In this document: piece after piece, positions 5,967 to 11,440 of the stretch | How the letters are laid out: each line of letters starts with the position of its first letter | Position numbering within the stretch: the first letter of the stretch is position 1 | Source: Bacteroidetes bacterium QS_8_68_15 | Lineage (GTDB): Bacteria > Bacteroidota > Rhodothermia > Rhodothermales > Salinibacteraceae | Reading direction: 5' to 3' | DNA length: 11,440 nucleotides | NCBI GenBank assembly: GCA_003023245.1 | Contig: PXTR01000006.1 | Coordinates: 1 to 11,440, forward strand | Position numbers and translations under genes: made by a program | Notes under the pieces: generated by a model | Told to the model about the DNA's origin: nothing | Database searches by the model: none | The model's input: only the letters and a program-made list of their open reading frames with translations

Positions 5967-6375
5967 AGGATCCGGCTTGCTGCTGCGCCTGCTTCGTCGC
6001 CATTACCACGCGCAGGCGCAGGGTCTGCGCGGCGGTCGCCACGGCGGCGAACTGCTGCACGGTCGCCTGCTCGTCGGCGCGCAAGAGCAGGCCGGTCTGG
6101 TTCTCTTTGGCCGAGCGCAGAGCCGGGAGCAGGTTCTCGCCTCGCACCTCGCGTTGGCCGACGAAGAACGTCCCCTCGTCGGTGATCGAGACGGTGACGA
6201 ACTGTTCCGCGGCAGGGGAAGAGGCATCGGCCTGCGGCAGGTTCACCTGAATGCCCATGCGCGGGACGAAATTCGACGTTAGCAGGAAAAAAATCAGCAG
6301 CAGCAGCACCACGTCGGCCACGCCGGCGAGGCTGAAGGTCGTCAGCGGCTCGCGCTCGGTGGAGAAGTCGAGCAT
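5965..6375 (-). CDS. exbD: ExbD/TolR family biopolymer transport protein
   Basis: The product is 136 residues, the usual size. A short cytoplasmic start (residues 1-15) precedes one membrane helix, LAGVADVVLLLLIFFLLTSNFV (about 16-37), in which D21 is the conserved proton-carrying Asp of ExbD/TolR/MotB-type stators. The sequence after it, VPRMGIQVNLPQA, is the family hallmark, and the periplasmic domain ends with the typical helix and strand, VQQFAAVATAAQTLRLRVVMATKQ. With ExbB it turns the proton gradient into force on an envelope partner, normally TonB or Pal. It lies 165 bp after exbB, an unusually wide gap for these two, filled by an inverted repeat and a G-rich tract. No Shine-Dalgarno site is present; the leader is C-rich. 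Confidence 0.9.
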   Translation of the reverse strand: MLDFSTEREPLTTFSLAGVADVVLLLLIFFLLTSNFVPRMGIQVNLPQADASSPAAEQFVTVSITDEGTFFVGQREVRGENLLPALRSAKENQTGLLLRADEQATVQQFAAVATAAQTLRLRVVMATKQAQQQAGS

Positions 6376-6378
6376 CCT

Positions 6379-6411
6379 GGGTGCGGGTGTGCGGGAGTAT
6401 GGGGGGTGGGG
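6379..6411 (+). other. G-quadruplex-forming motif next to the exbD start
   Basis: The plus strand carries G-runs at 6379-6381, 6385-6387, 6393-6395, 6401-6406 and 6408-6411 with loops of 3, 5, 5 and 1 bases, which meets the usual four-run G3, loop 1-7 rule. It lies three bases upstream of the exbD start codon on the template strand, so the mRNA leader is C-rich. It could slow RNA polymerase between exbB and exbD. Confidence 0.6.
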
Positions 6412-6537
6412 TTGTTAATCCCCGAAGGTCTGGATCAGTGGGGAGCGCAGCTGCTTGGTCATTCGTGGATTGCTGACACGCCGTTTTAGAGGAGGCGGTC
6501 GCCAATCGGTCACCCCCGCGCTCCCGCACCCCCACGC
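6381..6537. repeat. Imperfect inverted repeat spanning the exbB-exbD gap
   Basis: The left arm (6381-6408) and right arm (6511-6537) share TGCGGGAG, three variable bases, then GGGGGTG when one is reverse-complemented. Both arms are made of degenerate G-rich units about 7 bases apart. The arms enclose about 100 bp that includes a TTAATCCCC tract and an ATTCGTGGATT motif. The mRNA could fold the whole gap into a long stem, or the arms may be two copies of a dispersed repeat. Confidence 0.55.
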
Positions 6538-6540
6538 TCA

Positions 6541-7320
6541 TCACGCCGGCTGGCGCGAGCGGGAATGGCCGTCGGGTGGCGGGGGCGTTTCGCCGGAGGC
6601 CACCGGTTCTTGCAGGAGGTCGATGAAGGCGGTCGCCGAGCGCTCCATGTCGTTGGTGAGGCGTTTGATGCGGCCCAGGAGGTAGTTGTAGGCCAGCAGC
6701 GCGAGGATGCCCACCGCCAGTCCCGTCGCTGTGGTGACGAGCGCTTCCCAGATGCCGCCGGCCAGCACGCTGGGGTTGACGTTGCCCTGAAGGGCCTGCA
6801 CCTGGCGAAAGGCGTCGATCATGCCGGTGACGGTTCCGAAAAAGCCCAGCAGCGGAGCCACGCCTGCGATGGAGGCCAGCAGGTCGGTGCGCTTTTCGAG
6901 TTCGAAGGCCTCATGCTTGCCCGCTGCCTGCACGGCGTCCTGGATTTCGGAGATGGGGCGCCCCAGCCGTTCGAGCCCCCGGCGCAGAATGCGGGCGACC
7001 GGCGTGTCTTCCTCGCGGCAGTGCGCGAGCGCCTCCTCGATGCGCCCGGCGCGCACGTCCTGGCGGATGCGCTGCGTGGTGGCCTCGGGGTCGCTTCCTC
7101 GTGCGCGGCGCACGGCCATCATGCGCTCGACGAACAGATACAGCGCCGCCAGCGAAAGCAAAAGCAGCGGCACCATGACCCAGCCGCCTTCGATCAAAAT
7201 GTCGAGCACCGACGAGGACGCGCCTTCAGCAGAAGAGGAGGCGGCCGTAGCAGCGGCGGCCGTCGTGTCGGCGACCGCGCCGGCGGCCGTGTCCGCGACC
7301 GTCTGGGGCAGAGAAGCCAT
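6541..7320 (-). CDS. exbB: MotA/TolQ/ExbB family proton-channel protein
   Basis: The product is 259 residues. An Ala/Ser/Thr-rich N-terminal region (1-40), probably periplasmic, precedes helix 1 (47-66, ending FVERMM). A cytoplasmic domain follows (about 70-145), then helix 2 with the family signature LLASIAGVAPLLGFFGTVTGM (147-167), then helix 3, ALVTTATGLAVGILALLAYNYLL (193-215), and a cytoplasmic tail ending in Pro/Ser/Arg-rich residues. In this family a pentamer surrounds ExbD helices and forms the proton path. The exbD gene follows downstream on the same strand. It begins 48 bp after the HU-SPOR gene, behind a pyrimidine-rich leader, so the three are probably co-transcribed. Choice between ExbB and TolQ is not possible from the sequence; the TonB-receptor-like neighbour favours ExbB. 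Confidence 0.92.
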   Translation of the reverse strand: MASLPQTVADTAAGAVADTTAAAATAASSSAEGASSSVLDILIEGGWVMVPLLLLSLAALYLFVERMMAVRRARGSDPEATTQRIRQDVRAGRIEEALAHCREEDTPVARILRRGLERLGRPISEIQDAVQAAGKHEAFELEKRTDLLASIAGVAPLLGFFGTVTGMIDAFRQVQALQGNVNPSVLAGGIWEALVTTATGLAVGILALLAYNYLLGRIKRLTNDMERSATAFIDLLQEPVASGETPPPPDGHSRSRQPA

Positions 7321-7368
7321 CAGGGAAGAAAAGCCGAGGGAGGAATGAACAAGCAGACGAAATACCGA

Positions 7369-8649
7369 TCAGGACCCCATTTCGAGGCCCCAGGCGTCTG
7401 CGGGGAGGCGGCTCGTATCCTGTTCGATGAGCTGGAGCGCCTGGTCGGAGGAGGAAAACTGTCCCACGACGACGCGAAAGCGGGGCGTGCCGTCGACGGT
7501 CGTTTCCAGAATGTCGATGGGATGGTCCGCGTCTCGGAAGCGTTGCGCGAAGCGGCGGGCGACCTGCTTTGCTTCCGCTCGGGACGTTTTGGAGGTAACG
7601 ACGACGGTCCACCCGCCCTGCGCACGGTCGAGGCGGTCGGCCTCGGCAAAGGCACGCCGGCCGGGGGAGGAGGGAGCGCTTTCGGCGCCGGTCGTGTCGT
7701 CGCTCGCCGCGCCGCCCGCTTCGCCGTCGGGCGTGCTGCCGGCGGGAGGCGGAGCGGCCGTCTCGGTCGGCGCGTCGCCTTCCTGGCGGGCGACGGAGGC
7801 CTCGGGCGCGCCGCCGTCTTGTCCGCCGACGAGGTACCACGCGCCGATTCCCAACAGCAGAAGAGCGAGCAGCGCCGCGCCCCAGCGCGTCCAGGAACGC
7901 CCGTTGCGGTCGGAGCGCTGCCGCCGATGCGCCTCGCGCTGCGAACGGGCAGACTCCGTTCGCCCCGCGTCCGATTCGGGATCCGCTCCAGCGGGCGGTT
8001 CGCCGGCGCGTGCGGGAGCGGGCGAGGCGAGCGGCTCCAGCGTGGCGTCGTCCAGGGCGGAAGGCGCCGCGAAACGATACACCAGATAGCCGGCCGGCAG
8101 CGCCGCGTAGTCGCGCTCGCCGGCGGGGAACGGAGGCGCTGATGCGGGGTAGCCCGCCGCTTCTTCGAGAGACGAATCGTCTTCCGGGAGCCTCCTGGAG
8201 TCCTTTTCCTGCGTCGATGCTTTGTCGTCGTCGGCGGAAGAACGTTCCGGCGCAAAAAGCCCGCGCGAGGACTGTCCACGGGGTTCAGCGCCGGCCTCCT
8301 GCGGTTGGTCGAAGATCGAACCGCTACCGGAATCGACGGACTCGGGAGGCGTCGACGGGTCGGAAGCGGGCGTTGCAGAGGAAGAGGGGGCGTCCGTCTC
8401 GGCGGAGGTGGAGACGGCGATGGGTTGAAGGTCGGCGAAGGAGCGGTTGACGGAACGGGCCAGCGTCTCGGTCGGCTCGAAGGTCCACGCGCCGTCCCGG
8501 TGGGTGAAGACGCCCAGCTCGGGCAGCGGAAACTCGCCGGTGTGGCGAGCGTGTTCGCGCAGCCGGTCGAACAGCTCGGCGAGGTGCTGCTCGGCCTGAC
8601 CAGGGGGAATGTCGAGGCGGCGAGCGAGATCTTCGATCAGCGAGGCCAT
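7369..8649 (-). CDS. HU-like domain plus SPOR domain membrane protein
   Basis: The product is 426 residues. Residues 1-80 resemble the bacterial HU-CCDC81 domain: LIEDLARRLDIPPGQ at the start, FPLPELGVF (40-48) in the place of the HU GFGTF hairpin, and ETLARSVNRSFADLQPI at the end. Residues 81-250 are a disordered Ser/Glu/Pro-rich linker ending in an Arg-rich stop. Residues 256-275 are one membrane helix. A second linker leads to a C-terminal SPOR domain (about 345-424: GWTVVVTSKTS..., FRVVVGQFSS). SPOR domains bind denuded glycan strands of peptidoglycan at division sites. With the Arg-rich side inside, the HU-like part is cytoplasmic and SPOR periplasmic, so the protein could connect nucleoid or an inner protein partner with the cell wall. 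I chose the ATG at 8649, directly before the domain, over 8667. Related HU-SPOR proteins are known in Bacteroidota. Confidence 0.8.
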   Translation of the reverse strand: MASLIEDLARRLDIPPGQAEQHLAELFDRLREHARHTGEFPLPELGVFTHRDGAWTFEPTETLARSVNRSFADLQPIAVSTSAETDAPSSSATPASDPSTPPESVDSGSGSIFDQPQEAGAEPRGQSSRGLFAPERSSADDDKASTQEKDSRRLPEDDSSLEEAAGYPASAPPFPAGERDYAALPAGYLVYRFAAPSALDDATLEPLASPAPARAGEPPAGADPESDAGRTESARSQREAHRRQRSDRNGRSWTRWGAALLALLLLGIGAWYLVGGQDGGAPEASVARQEGDAPTETAAPPPAGSTPDGEAGGAASDDTTGAESAPSSPGRRAFAEADRLDRAQGGWTVVVTSKTSRAEAKQVARRFAQRFRDADHPIDILETTVDGTPRFRVVVGQFSSSDQALQLIEQDTSRLPADAWGLEMGS

Positions 8650-8729
8650 GGCGCAATGCAACTTCAATAGGTAGCTGGGGCGAACCCGTTGACTTTCCGA
8701 CGTTCGGTACGGTCTGGAAGAGACGGTGG

Positions 8730-8778
8730 ATTGTAGATCGTGGGTGGGGGATGGTTTTCAGGTCGTTCCGTCACGACC
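8730..8778 (-). promoter_or_regulatory. Candidate -10 box and upstream operator-like inverted repeat for the HU-SPOR gene
   Basis: On the minus strand TACAAT (8735-8730) matches five of six bases of a -10 box and would start transcription near 8723, about 75 nt before the ATG at 8649. No good -35 box lies at the right distance. Just upstream, 8761-8778 holds a perfect 6-bp inverted repeat, GGTCGT and ACGACC with a 6-bp spacer, about where an activator or repressor would bind. The rest of the 231-bp gap shows nothing I recognise. Confidence 0.3.
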
Positions 8779-8880
8779 AGAGGGTTCGAGGCGACATCCA
8801 GATTGCCCGTTGAAGCTACAGCAAGGATCGTCCGGGAAGGGCCGTGCGGAGGCAGCAGCAGGCGCGCAGGCGGGAGGGCG

Positions 8881-9228
8881 CTACGTGGCAGGGTCGAAGA
8901 CGATCTGGTCGCGCGGCGGGCGGACCGCGACATTACCGTCGTCCTGCTGGTCGAGTTCGCTGGTGCGGTGTTCGACGCGGAAGGTCCCCATGCCCGGCAC
9001 CTCCACCGCTTCGCCCCGCTCCAGCGCTTCTCGCACGCAGGCGCCCAGCGCCTCGGCGACGCGTTCCAGGTCGGGGCCCTCTTCCGTCTGCTTCGGGGAA
9101 GATGGCGCTTGTCCCGGGGGCGTCCTTTCCGAAGCAGAAGACCCTTCCGAAGCAGAGGGCCCTCCAGAAGAGAACCCGTCAGAGGGCGAGGCGGCGGGCG
9201 CGTCCGGATCGGTCGGTCCAGAAGACAT
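8881..9228 (-). CDS. Small HU/IHF-like protein with a disordered N-terminal extension
   Basis: The product is 115 residues. Residues 1-50 are low-complexity Ser/Pro/Gly/Glu, with an 18-bp tandem repeat. Residues 51-115 follow the HU fold: helix LERVAEALGACVREALERGE, then AVEVPGMGTFRVEHRTSE, which equals the HU pattern V.(L/V).G.GTF.V..R, then a short arm and RPPRDQIVFDPA, like the closing strand of HU. The usual first helix (N.t.LI..ia) is absent or replaced by the disordered part, and the DNA-binding arm is short and has several Asp/Glu, so sequence-independent DNA binding may be weak. I chose the ATG at 9228 because a CCCTTCTCCC leader precedes it; a start at 9327 would overlap the hairpin behind the previous gene. 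It lies between the barrel gene and a second HU-domain gene. Function unknown. Confidence 0.65.
   Translation of the reverse strand: MSSGPTDPDAPAASPSDGFSSGGPSASEGSSASERTPPGQAPSSPKQTEEGPDLERVAEALGACVREALERGEAVEVPGMGTFRVEHRTSELDQQDDGNVAVRPPRDQIVFDPAT
9127..9156. repeat. 18-bp-period repeat in the HU-like gene
   Basis: A 12-bp core, TTCCGAAGCAGA, recurs at 9127-9138 and 9145-9156, exactly 18 bp apart, followed by a more diverged third copy. On the coding strand it gives Ser/Ala/Glu-rich hexapeptides in the disordered N-terminal part. Confidence 0.7.
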
Positions 9229-9241
9229 CGCGCGGGAGAAG

Positions 9242-9266
9242 GGCGTGCGAAAGTCAGGCGTGCGAA
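9242..9266. repeat. 10-bp direct repeat upstream of the HU-like start
   Basis: GGCGTGCGAA occurs at 9242-9251 and again at 9257-9266, 15 bp apart, immediately upstream of the ATG at 9228 (minus strand). Its position suits a regulator site or translational control element, for example autoregulation by the HU-like protein, but nothing in the sequence proves this. Confidence 0.4.
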
Positions 9267-9280
9267 GGGCGCGTGCCCGT

Positions 9281-9303
9281 TTCAAAAGATCGTTTTGAAC
9301 GAT
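9281..9303 (-). terminator. Rho-independent terminator candidate with an overlapping alternative hairpin
   Basis: On the minus strand, 30 nt after the barrel gene stop, ATCGTT-CAA-AACGAT (9303-9289) is followed by CTTTTG, a stem with a short U-tract. An overlapping dyad, TTCAAAA and TTTTGAA around 5 bases (9281-9299), uses the same bases, so the two hairpins exclude each other. The AT-rich composition stands out from its surroundings. It could instead be a protein-binding palindrome. Confidence 0.5.
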
Positions 9304-9332
9304 AGGTTCCCGGGCCGCGCGGCGCAAGCGGC

Positions 9333-11054
9333 TCAGAGTTGCACGCGCAGGCCGCTTTCGAAGACGAGCGGCGGGCGCGGGTAGCGGTCGTAGCGTTCCA
9401 GCACGCCGGGCGCGAGATTCTGAATGCGCGCGACGAGCCCGACGGCGGGCGTGATCGCGTAGGTGCCCTCCACGTCGAGATCGGCGAAGAGGCCGACCTC
9501 CTCGTCGCCGGAACGGCTCGTGGGGCGGGGGCTTTCGAGCGAGCCGGTGAGCTGCACGCGCCCGTCACCGCCGGCGAAGCCGTAGGCGAAAAGCGCCTCG
9601 GCAGTGACGGGGGCGAAGTAGGGAATGTCCGCGTTGCTGTCGGCCAGCGTCCCGTTGCGATACGTCACCGAAAGCGAGGTGTGGAGGCGCTCCGTGCGGC
9701 GAAACGAGACGGCGCCGCCGGCGCGCAGGATGCGCCCGTCGCCGTAGCGGGCGGCGGTGATGCCGCGCTCGTACACGCCGGGCGCTTCCTCGTAGAAAAG
9801 AGCGCTCGGCGCGCGCCGGTAGCCGCCGAAGGCGTGCACCTCCAGCGCGCGAAGCGGAAAGGCGCGCACCCCGCCTTCGGCGTCGATGGTGCGGATGGTC
9901 GGCTGGGGCGAGGTTTCTCGAAGCAGCGACGGGTTTTCGCGGTGACGATCGGCCAGGAGGTTGGCCTCGGCGCGGGGATCGGTGCGCGCGTAGAGCGTGA
10001 GGCGCGGGGCGGCCCGCCACTCGGCGCGCAGTTCGGGCGCGACGTAGGTGCCGCCGGCGTCGTCGGGATTGGCGAAGGTCATCACGCGCGCCCCGGCGAA
10101 GACGCGCAGCGCCTCGGACTGGAGCAGCCACGCGCCGGCGCCGGCGTCGAGAAACGAGACGGCGCCGGCGAAGCCGTCGGCGAGGGGGCGGTCGCTGCCG
10201 GTGAGGCGGGCCGTCGAGCCGCGCACATCGGCCTCGAAGGGGGCGCCGGCGACGGGGGCCTCGGCGTTCAGCGTGCCGCGAACCCGCTGCTCCCCGAAAT
10301 CGACGTTTTCCCCGGCGGCGTCGGAGACGGTCGTCTGCACCTGCGCGCCGTCGTAGCGGGCGCGTGCTTCGAGCGCGGCGCGCCCGGCGGTGGTTTGCAG
10401 ATGCAGGGCCGCATGGCCGCCGTAGCGGTCGCGGCCGGGATGCTGGTTCGCCGATGGGATGCCGCCCCCGTCGGCTCCATAAAGGCGGTGCTGCCCGAGG
10501 AATCCGCCGCCAGTGAACGAGGCGCTGAGGGCGTCTCGTTCGGTGCGGAGCGTGGCGCGTCCGCTCAAGACGTCGGCGGACGTGTCCACGTCTTCATCGT
10601 CGAAGGGCTGGAAGCCGTTGGTGCCGTTGTAGTCGAGGCGTGAGCGGACGGCCCACTGCGCGGAGAGCGGTGCGTCGAACCGCGCGCGGGCGAAGCGGCT
10701 AAAGTAGCGCCCGCCGCCGGCTTCGACCAGGCCGGTGCGGGGCGCGGGGAGGTCGGAAAATCCAGAGGAAGGCGCCGCCTCGTCGGCCAGCGCCTGCGGG
10801 GTGGACGCCGGCGGTTCGAGCGCCTGGGCGTCGGGCGGCGGAAGCGGTGGAAGCGGCTCGAGCTGCTGCGTCTGCGGGAGCAGTCCCGACAGCGCCGGGC
10901 GCTGGAGCGCGGGCAGCGTGATGTCGAGTTGGCCGCGGATCTCCACCTCGCGCGGGGCGATGTCCGGCAGCGCCGGGGCGTCGTCGTCTTGCTGGGCGAG
11001 CGCGGGGAGCGCGCCGAGAAGCAGCAGGCCGAGGAAGAGAAGGAGCGAGCGCAT
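9333..11054 (-). CDS. Large outer-membrane beta-barrel, plugless TonB-dependent-receptor-like
   Basis: The product is 573 residues. Residues 1-20 are a clear signal peptide (cleavage LPALA|QQ). Residues 29-50 (IAPREVEIRGQLDITLPALQ) form a conserved-looking segment, followed by a Pro/Leu/Gln-rich stretch (about 55-110) and then about 460 residues of alternating strands and Gly/Asp-rich turns (RFARARFDAPLSAQWAVRSRLDY and so on). The last residues, RYPRPPLVFESGLRVQL, resemble the C-terminal strand of TonB-dependent receptors. No plug domain and no convincing TonB box can be seen; typical receptors have 600-1000 residues with a 130-residue plug. It follows a TPR gene and precedes HU, HU-SPOR, ExbB and ExbD genes on the same strand. 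The start at 11054 fits the signal peptide; the open frame further upstream is translated heptamer repeats. It may be a pore, a scaffold or an energised channel; substrate unknown. Confidence 0.7.
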   Translation of the reverse strand: MRSLLLFLGLLLLGALPALAQQDDDAPALPDIAPREVEIRGQLDITLPALQRPALSGLLPQTQQLEPLPPLPPPDAQALEPPASTPQALADEAAPSSGFSDLPAPRTGLVEAGGGRYFSRFARARFDAPLSAQWAVRSRLDYNGTNGFQPFDDEDVDTSADVLSGRATLRTERDALSASFTGGGFLGQHRLYGADGGGIPSANQHPGRDRYGGHAALHLQTTAGRAALEARARYDGAQVQTTVSDAAGENVDFGEQRVRGTLNAEAPVAGAPFEADVRGSTARLTGSDRPLADGFAGAVSFLDAGAGAWLLQSEALRVFAGARVMTFANPDDAGGTYVAPELRAEWRAAPRLTLYARTDPRAEANLLADRHRENPSLLRETSPQPTIRTIDAEGGVRAFPLRALEVHAFGGYRRAPSALFYEEAPGVYERGITAARYGDGRILRAGGAVSFRRTERLHTSLSVTYRNGTLADSNADIPYFAPVTAEALFAYGFAGGDGRVQLTGSLESPRPTSRSGDEEVGLFADLDVEGTYAITPAVGLVARIQNLAPGVLERYDRYPRPPLVFESGLRVQL

Positions 11055-11059
11055 GGGAG

Positions 11060-11094
11060 GCGTATTGCGTGTTGCGTGATGCGTATTGCGTGAT
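11060..11094. repeat. Five tandem degenerate heptamers (GCGTRWT)
   Basis: Five consecutive 7-bp units beginning GCGT fill 11060-11094: GCGTATT twice, GCGTGAT twice and GCGTGTT once. They lie only 5 bp upstream of the barrel start codon (minus strand), thus in its leader. Related units in the opposite orientation lie at 11200-11220. Confidence 0.85.
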
Positions 11095-11199
11095 GCCGCT
11101 GGTCTACGGATGTCCAGCAAGAATTCGAACGTCAATGCTTTCCGAATGGCACTGCCCGTAGGGTCTCGATGGAAGCAACGAGGGCTGGCTTCTTCGCGC

Positions 11200-11236
11200 A
11201 TCACGTTTCGCGCAACACGCGCCCATTCACGAATCC
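11200..11236. repeat. Degenerate heptamers in inverted orientation
   Basis: ATCACGT, TTCGCGC and AACACGC follow one another at 11200-11220; AACACGC is the exact reverse complement of GCGTGTT from the array at 11060. Next comes ATTCACGAATCCACG (11225-11239), whose core AATCCACG recurs inverted in the exbB-exbD gap (ATTCGTGGATT, 6461-6471). The two heptamer arrays flank about 105 bp and could pair in RNA. Confidence 0.6.
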
Positions 11237-11284
11237 ACGAGCGGGAAGACAGACAAAAAACGAGGGAATTCCCCGGGCGGCGTC

Positions 11285-11440
11285 TCACAGCGCCTCTTGC
11301 TCCCGGCGCGCCGTTTCGGCGTAGTCGGTGCCGGCGAATTCGTCCTGGAGGCGCTCGTAGATCCGGTCGGCCTGGCCGGGGCGGTCGAGCGCGCGGAAGG
11401 CGCGGGCCTGGGCGAGGAGGCTGCGAGCGATCCATTCGGG
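11285..11440 (-). CDS. C-terminal end of a tetratricopeptide-repeat protein, 5' end outside window
   Basis: Reading from the window edge (11440) to the TGA at 11287-11285 gives 51 residues. They form helix pairs of TPR type: PEWIARSLLAQARAFRAL, a DRPGQAD turn, RIYERLQDEFAGTDYAETA and a short final helix. The order A..LL..AR......G.A...Y..L...(P/G)...A..A is that of the last repeat in BamD/CpoB(YbgF)-like TPR proteins. TPR proteins next to ExbB/ExbD genes are commonly described as putative components of TonB systems, and the following genes fit that. The 230-bp gap to the barrel gene holds heptamer repeats, so the two may or may not share a transcript. Confidence 0.7.
   Translation of the reverse strand, partial: PEWIARSLLAQARAFRALDRPGQADRIYERLQDEFAGTDYAETARREQEAL

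Noticed and set aside
6565..8142. Long plus-strand open frame opposite exbB and HU-SPOR
   Set aside because: Gly/Arg/His-rich shadow; the minus strand encodes the unmistakable ExbB signature and SPOR domain.
9339..10643. Long plus-strand open frame opposite the barrel gene
   Set aside because: Gly/Ala/Val-rich shadow; the minus frame has a signal peptide and amphipathic strands.
11060..11236. CRISPR array
   Set aside because: Units are 7 bp without spacers and there are no cas genes.
11055..11435. N-terminal extension of the barrel protein up to 11435
   Set aside because: The extra 127 residues are translated repeats and the wrong frame of the TPR gene; a signal peptide starts exactly at 11054.

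Overview
The window looks like chromosomal DNA of a GC-rich (about two-thirds G+C by eye) member of the Bacteroidota/Rhodothermota lineage, of the Rhodothermus-Salinibacter kind. The reasons are gliding-motility / type IX secretion (T9SS) family proteins, HU-CCDC81-like and SPOR domains, absence of clear Shine-Dalgarno sites, and protein linkers rich in Glu, Asp, Ala and Pro. The genus cannot be named from the sequence alone.

Layout. 2-88 (+) is the last 28 codons of a gene that looks like a WD40/PD40 (TolB-type) beta-propeller. 89-448 has no convincing gene but holds a run of strong hairpins. 449-5882 (+) is a five-gene, same-strand cluster that I read as a divergent T9SS core: a small outer-membrane barrel (PorG/DUF6089-like), a GldK/PorK-like protein in which an outer-membrane barrel is fused to the FGE-sulfatase-type domain, a GldL/PorL-like inner-membrane motor protein with four 47-residue repeats, a short GldM/PorM-like periplasmic shaft, and a short GldN/PorN-like protein. 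About 80 bp of hairpin-forming DNA separates this cluster from a convergent minus-strand group read from 11440 down to 5965. That group comprises the end of a TPR protein, a large plugless TonB-receptor-like barrel, a small HU-like protein, an HU-SPOR membrane protein, ExbB (MotA/TolQ/ExbB) and ExbD.

How they may work together. In the known T9SS, GldL and GldM form a proton-driven motor that transmits force across the periplasm to a GldK-GldN ring under the outer membrane, and PorG anchors that ring to the membrane. All five roles can be assigned here, but three have changed architecture: GldK carries its own barrel instead of a lipoprotein anchor, GldM seems to lack the helical D1 domain, and GldL has a long repetitive coiled-coil tail. 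On the other strand, ExbB-ExbD is a second proton-driven motor of the TonB type; with the TPR protein and the plugless barrel it could form a separate envelope energy-transfer system. The two motor systems meet tail to tail.

The intergenic DNA holds notable short repeats: degenerate heptamer arrays in opposite orientations around 11060-11236, a G-rich inverted repeat with a G-quadruplex motif between exbB and exbD, and an AT-rich double dyad after the barrel gene. Most starts, including all five in the T9SS cluster, are preceded by a pyrimidine-rich leader rather than a Shine-Dalgarno site.
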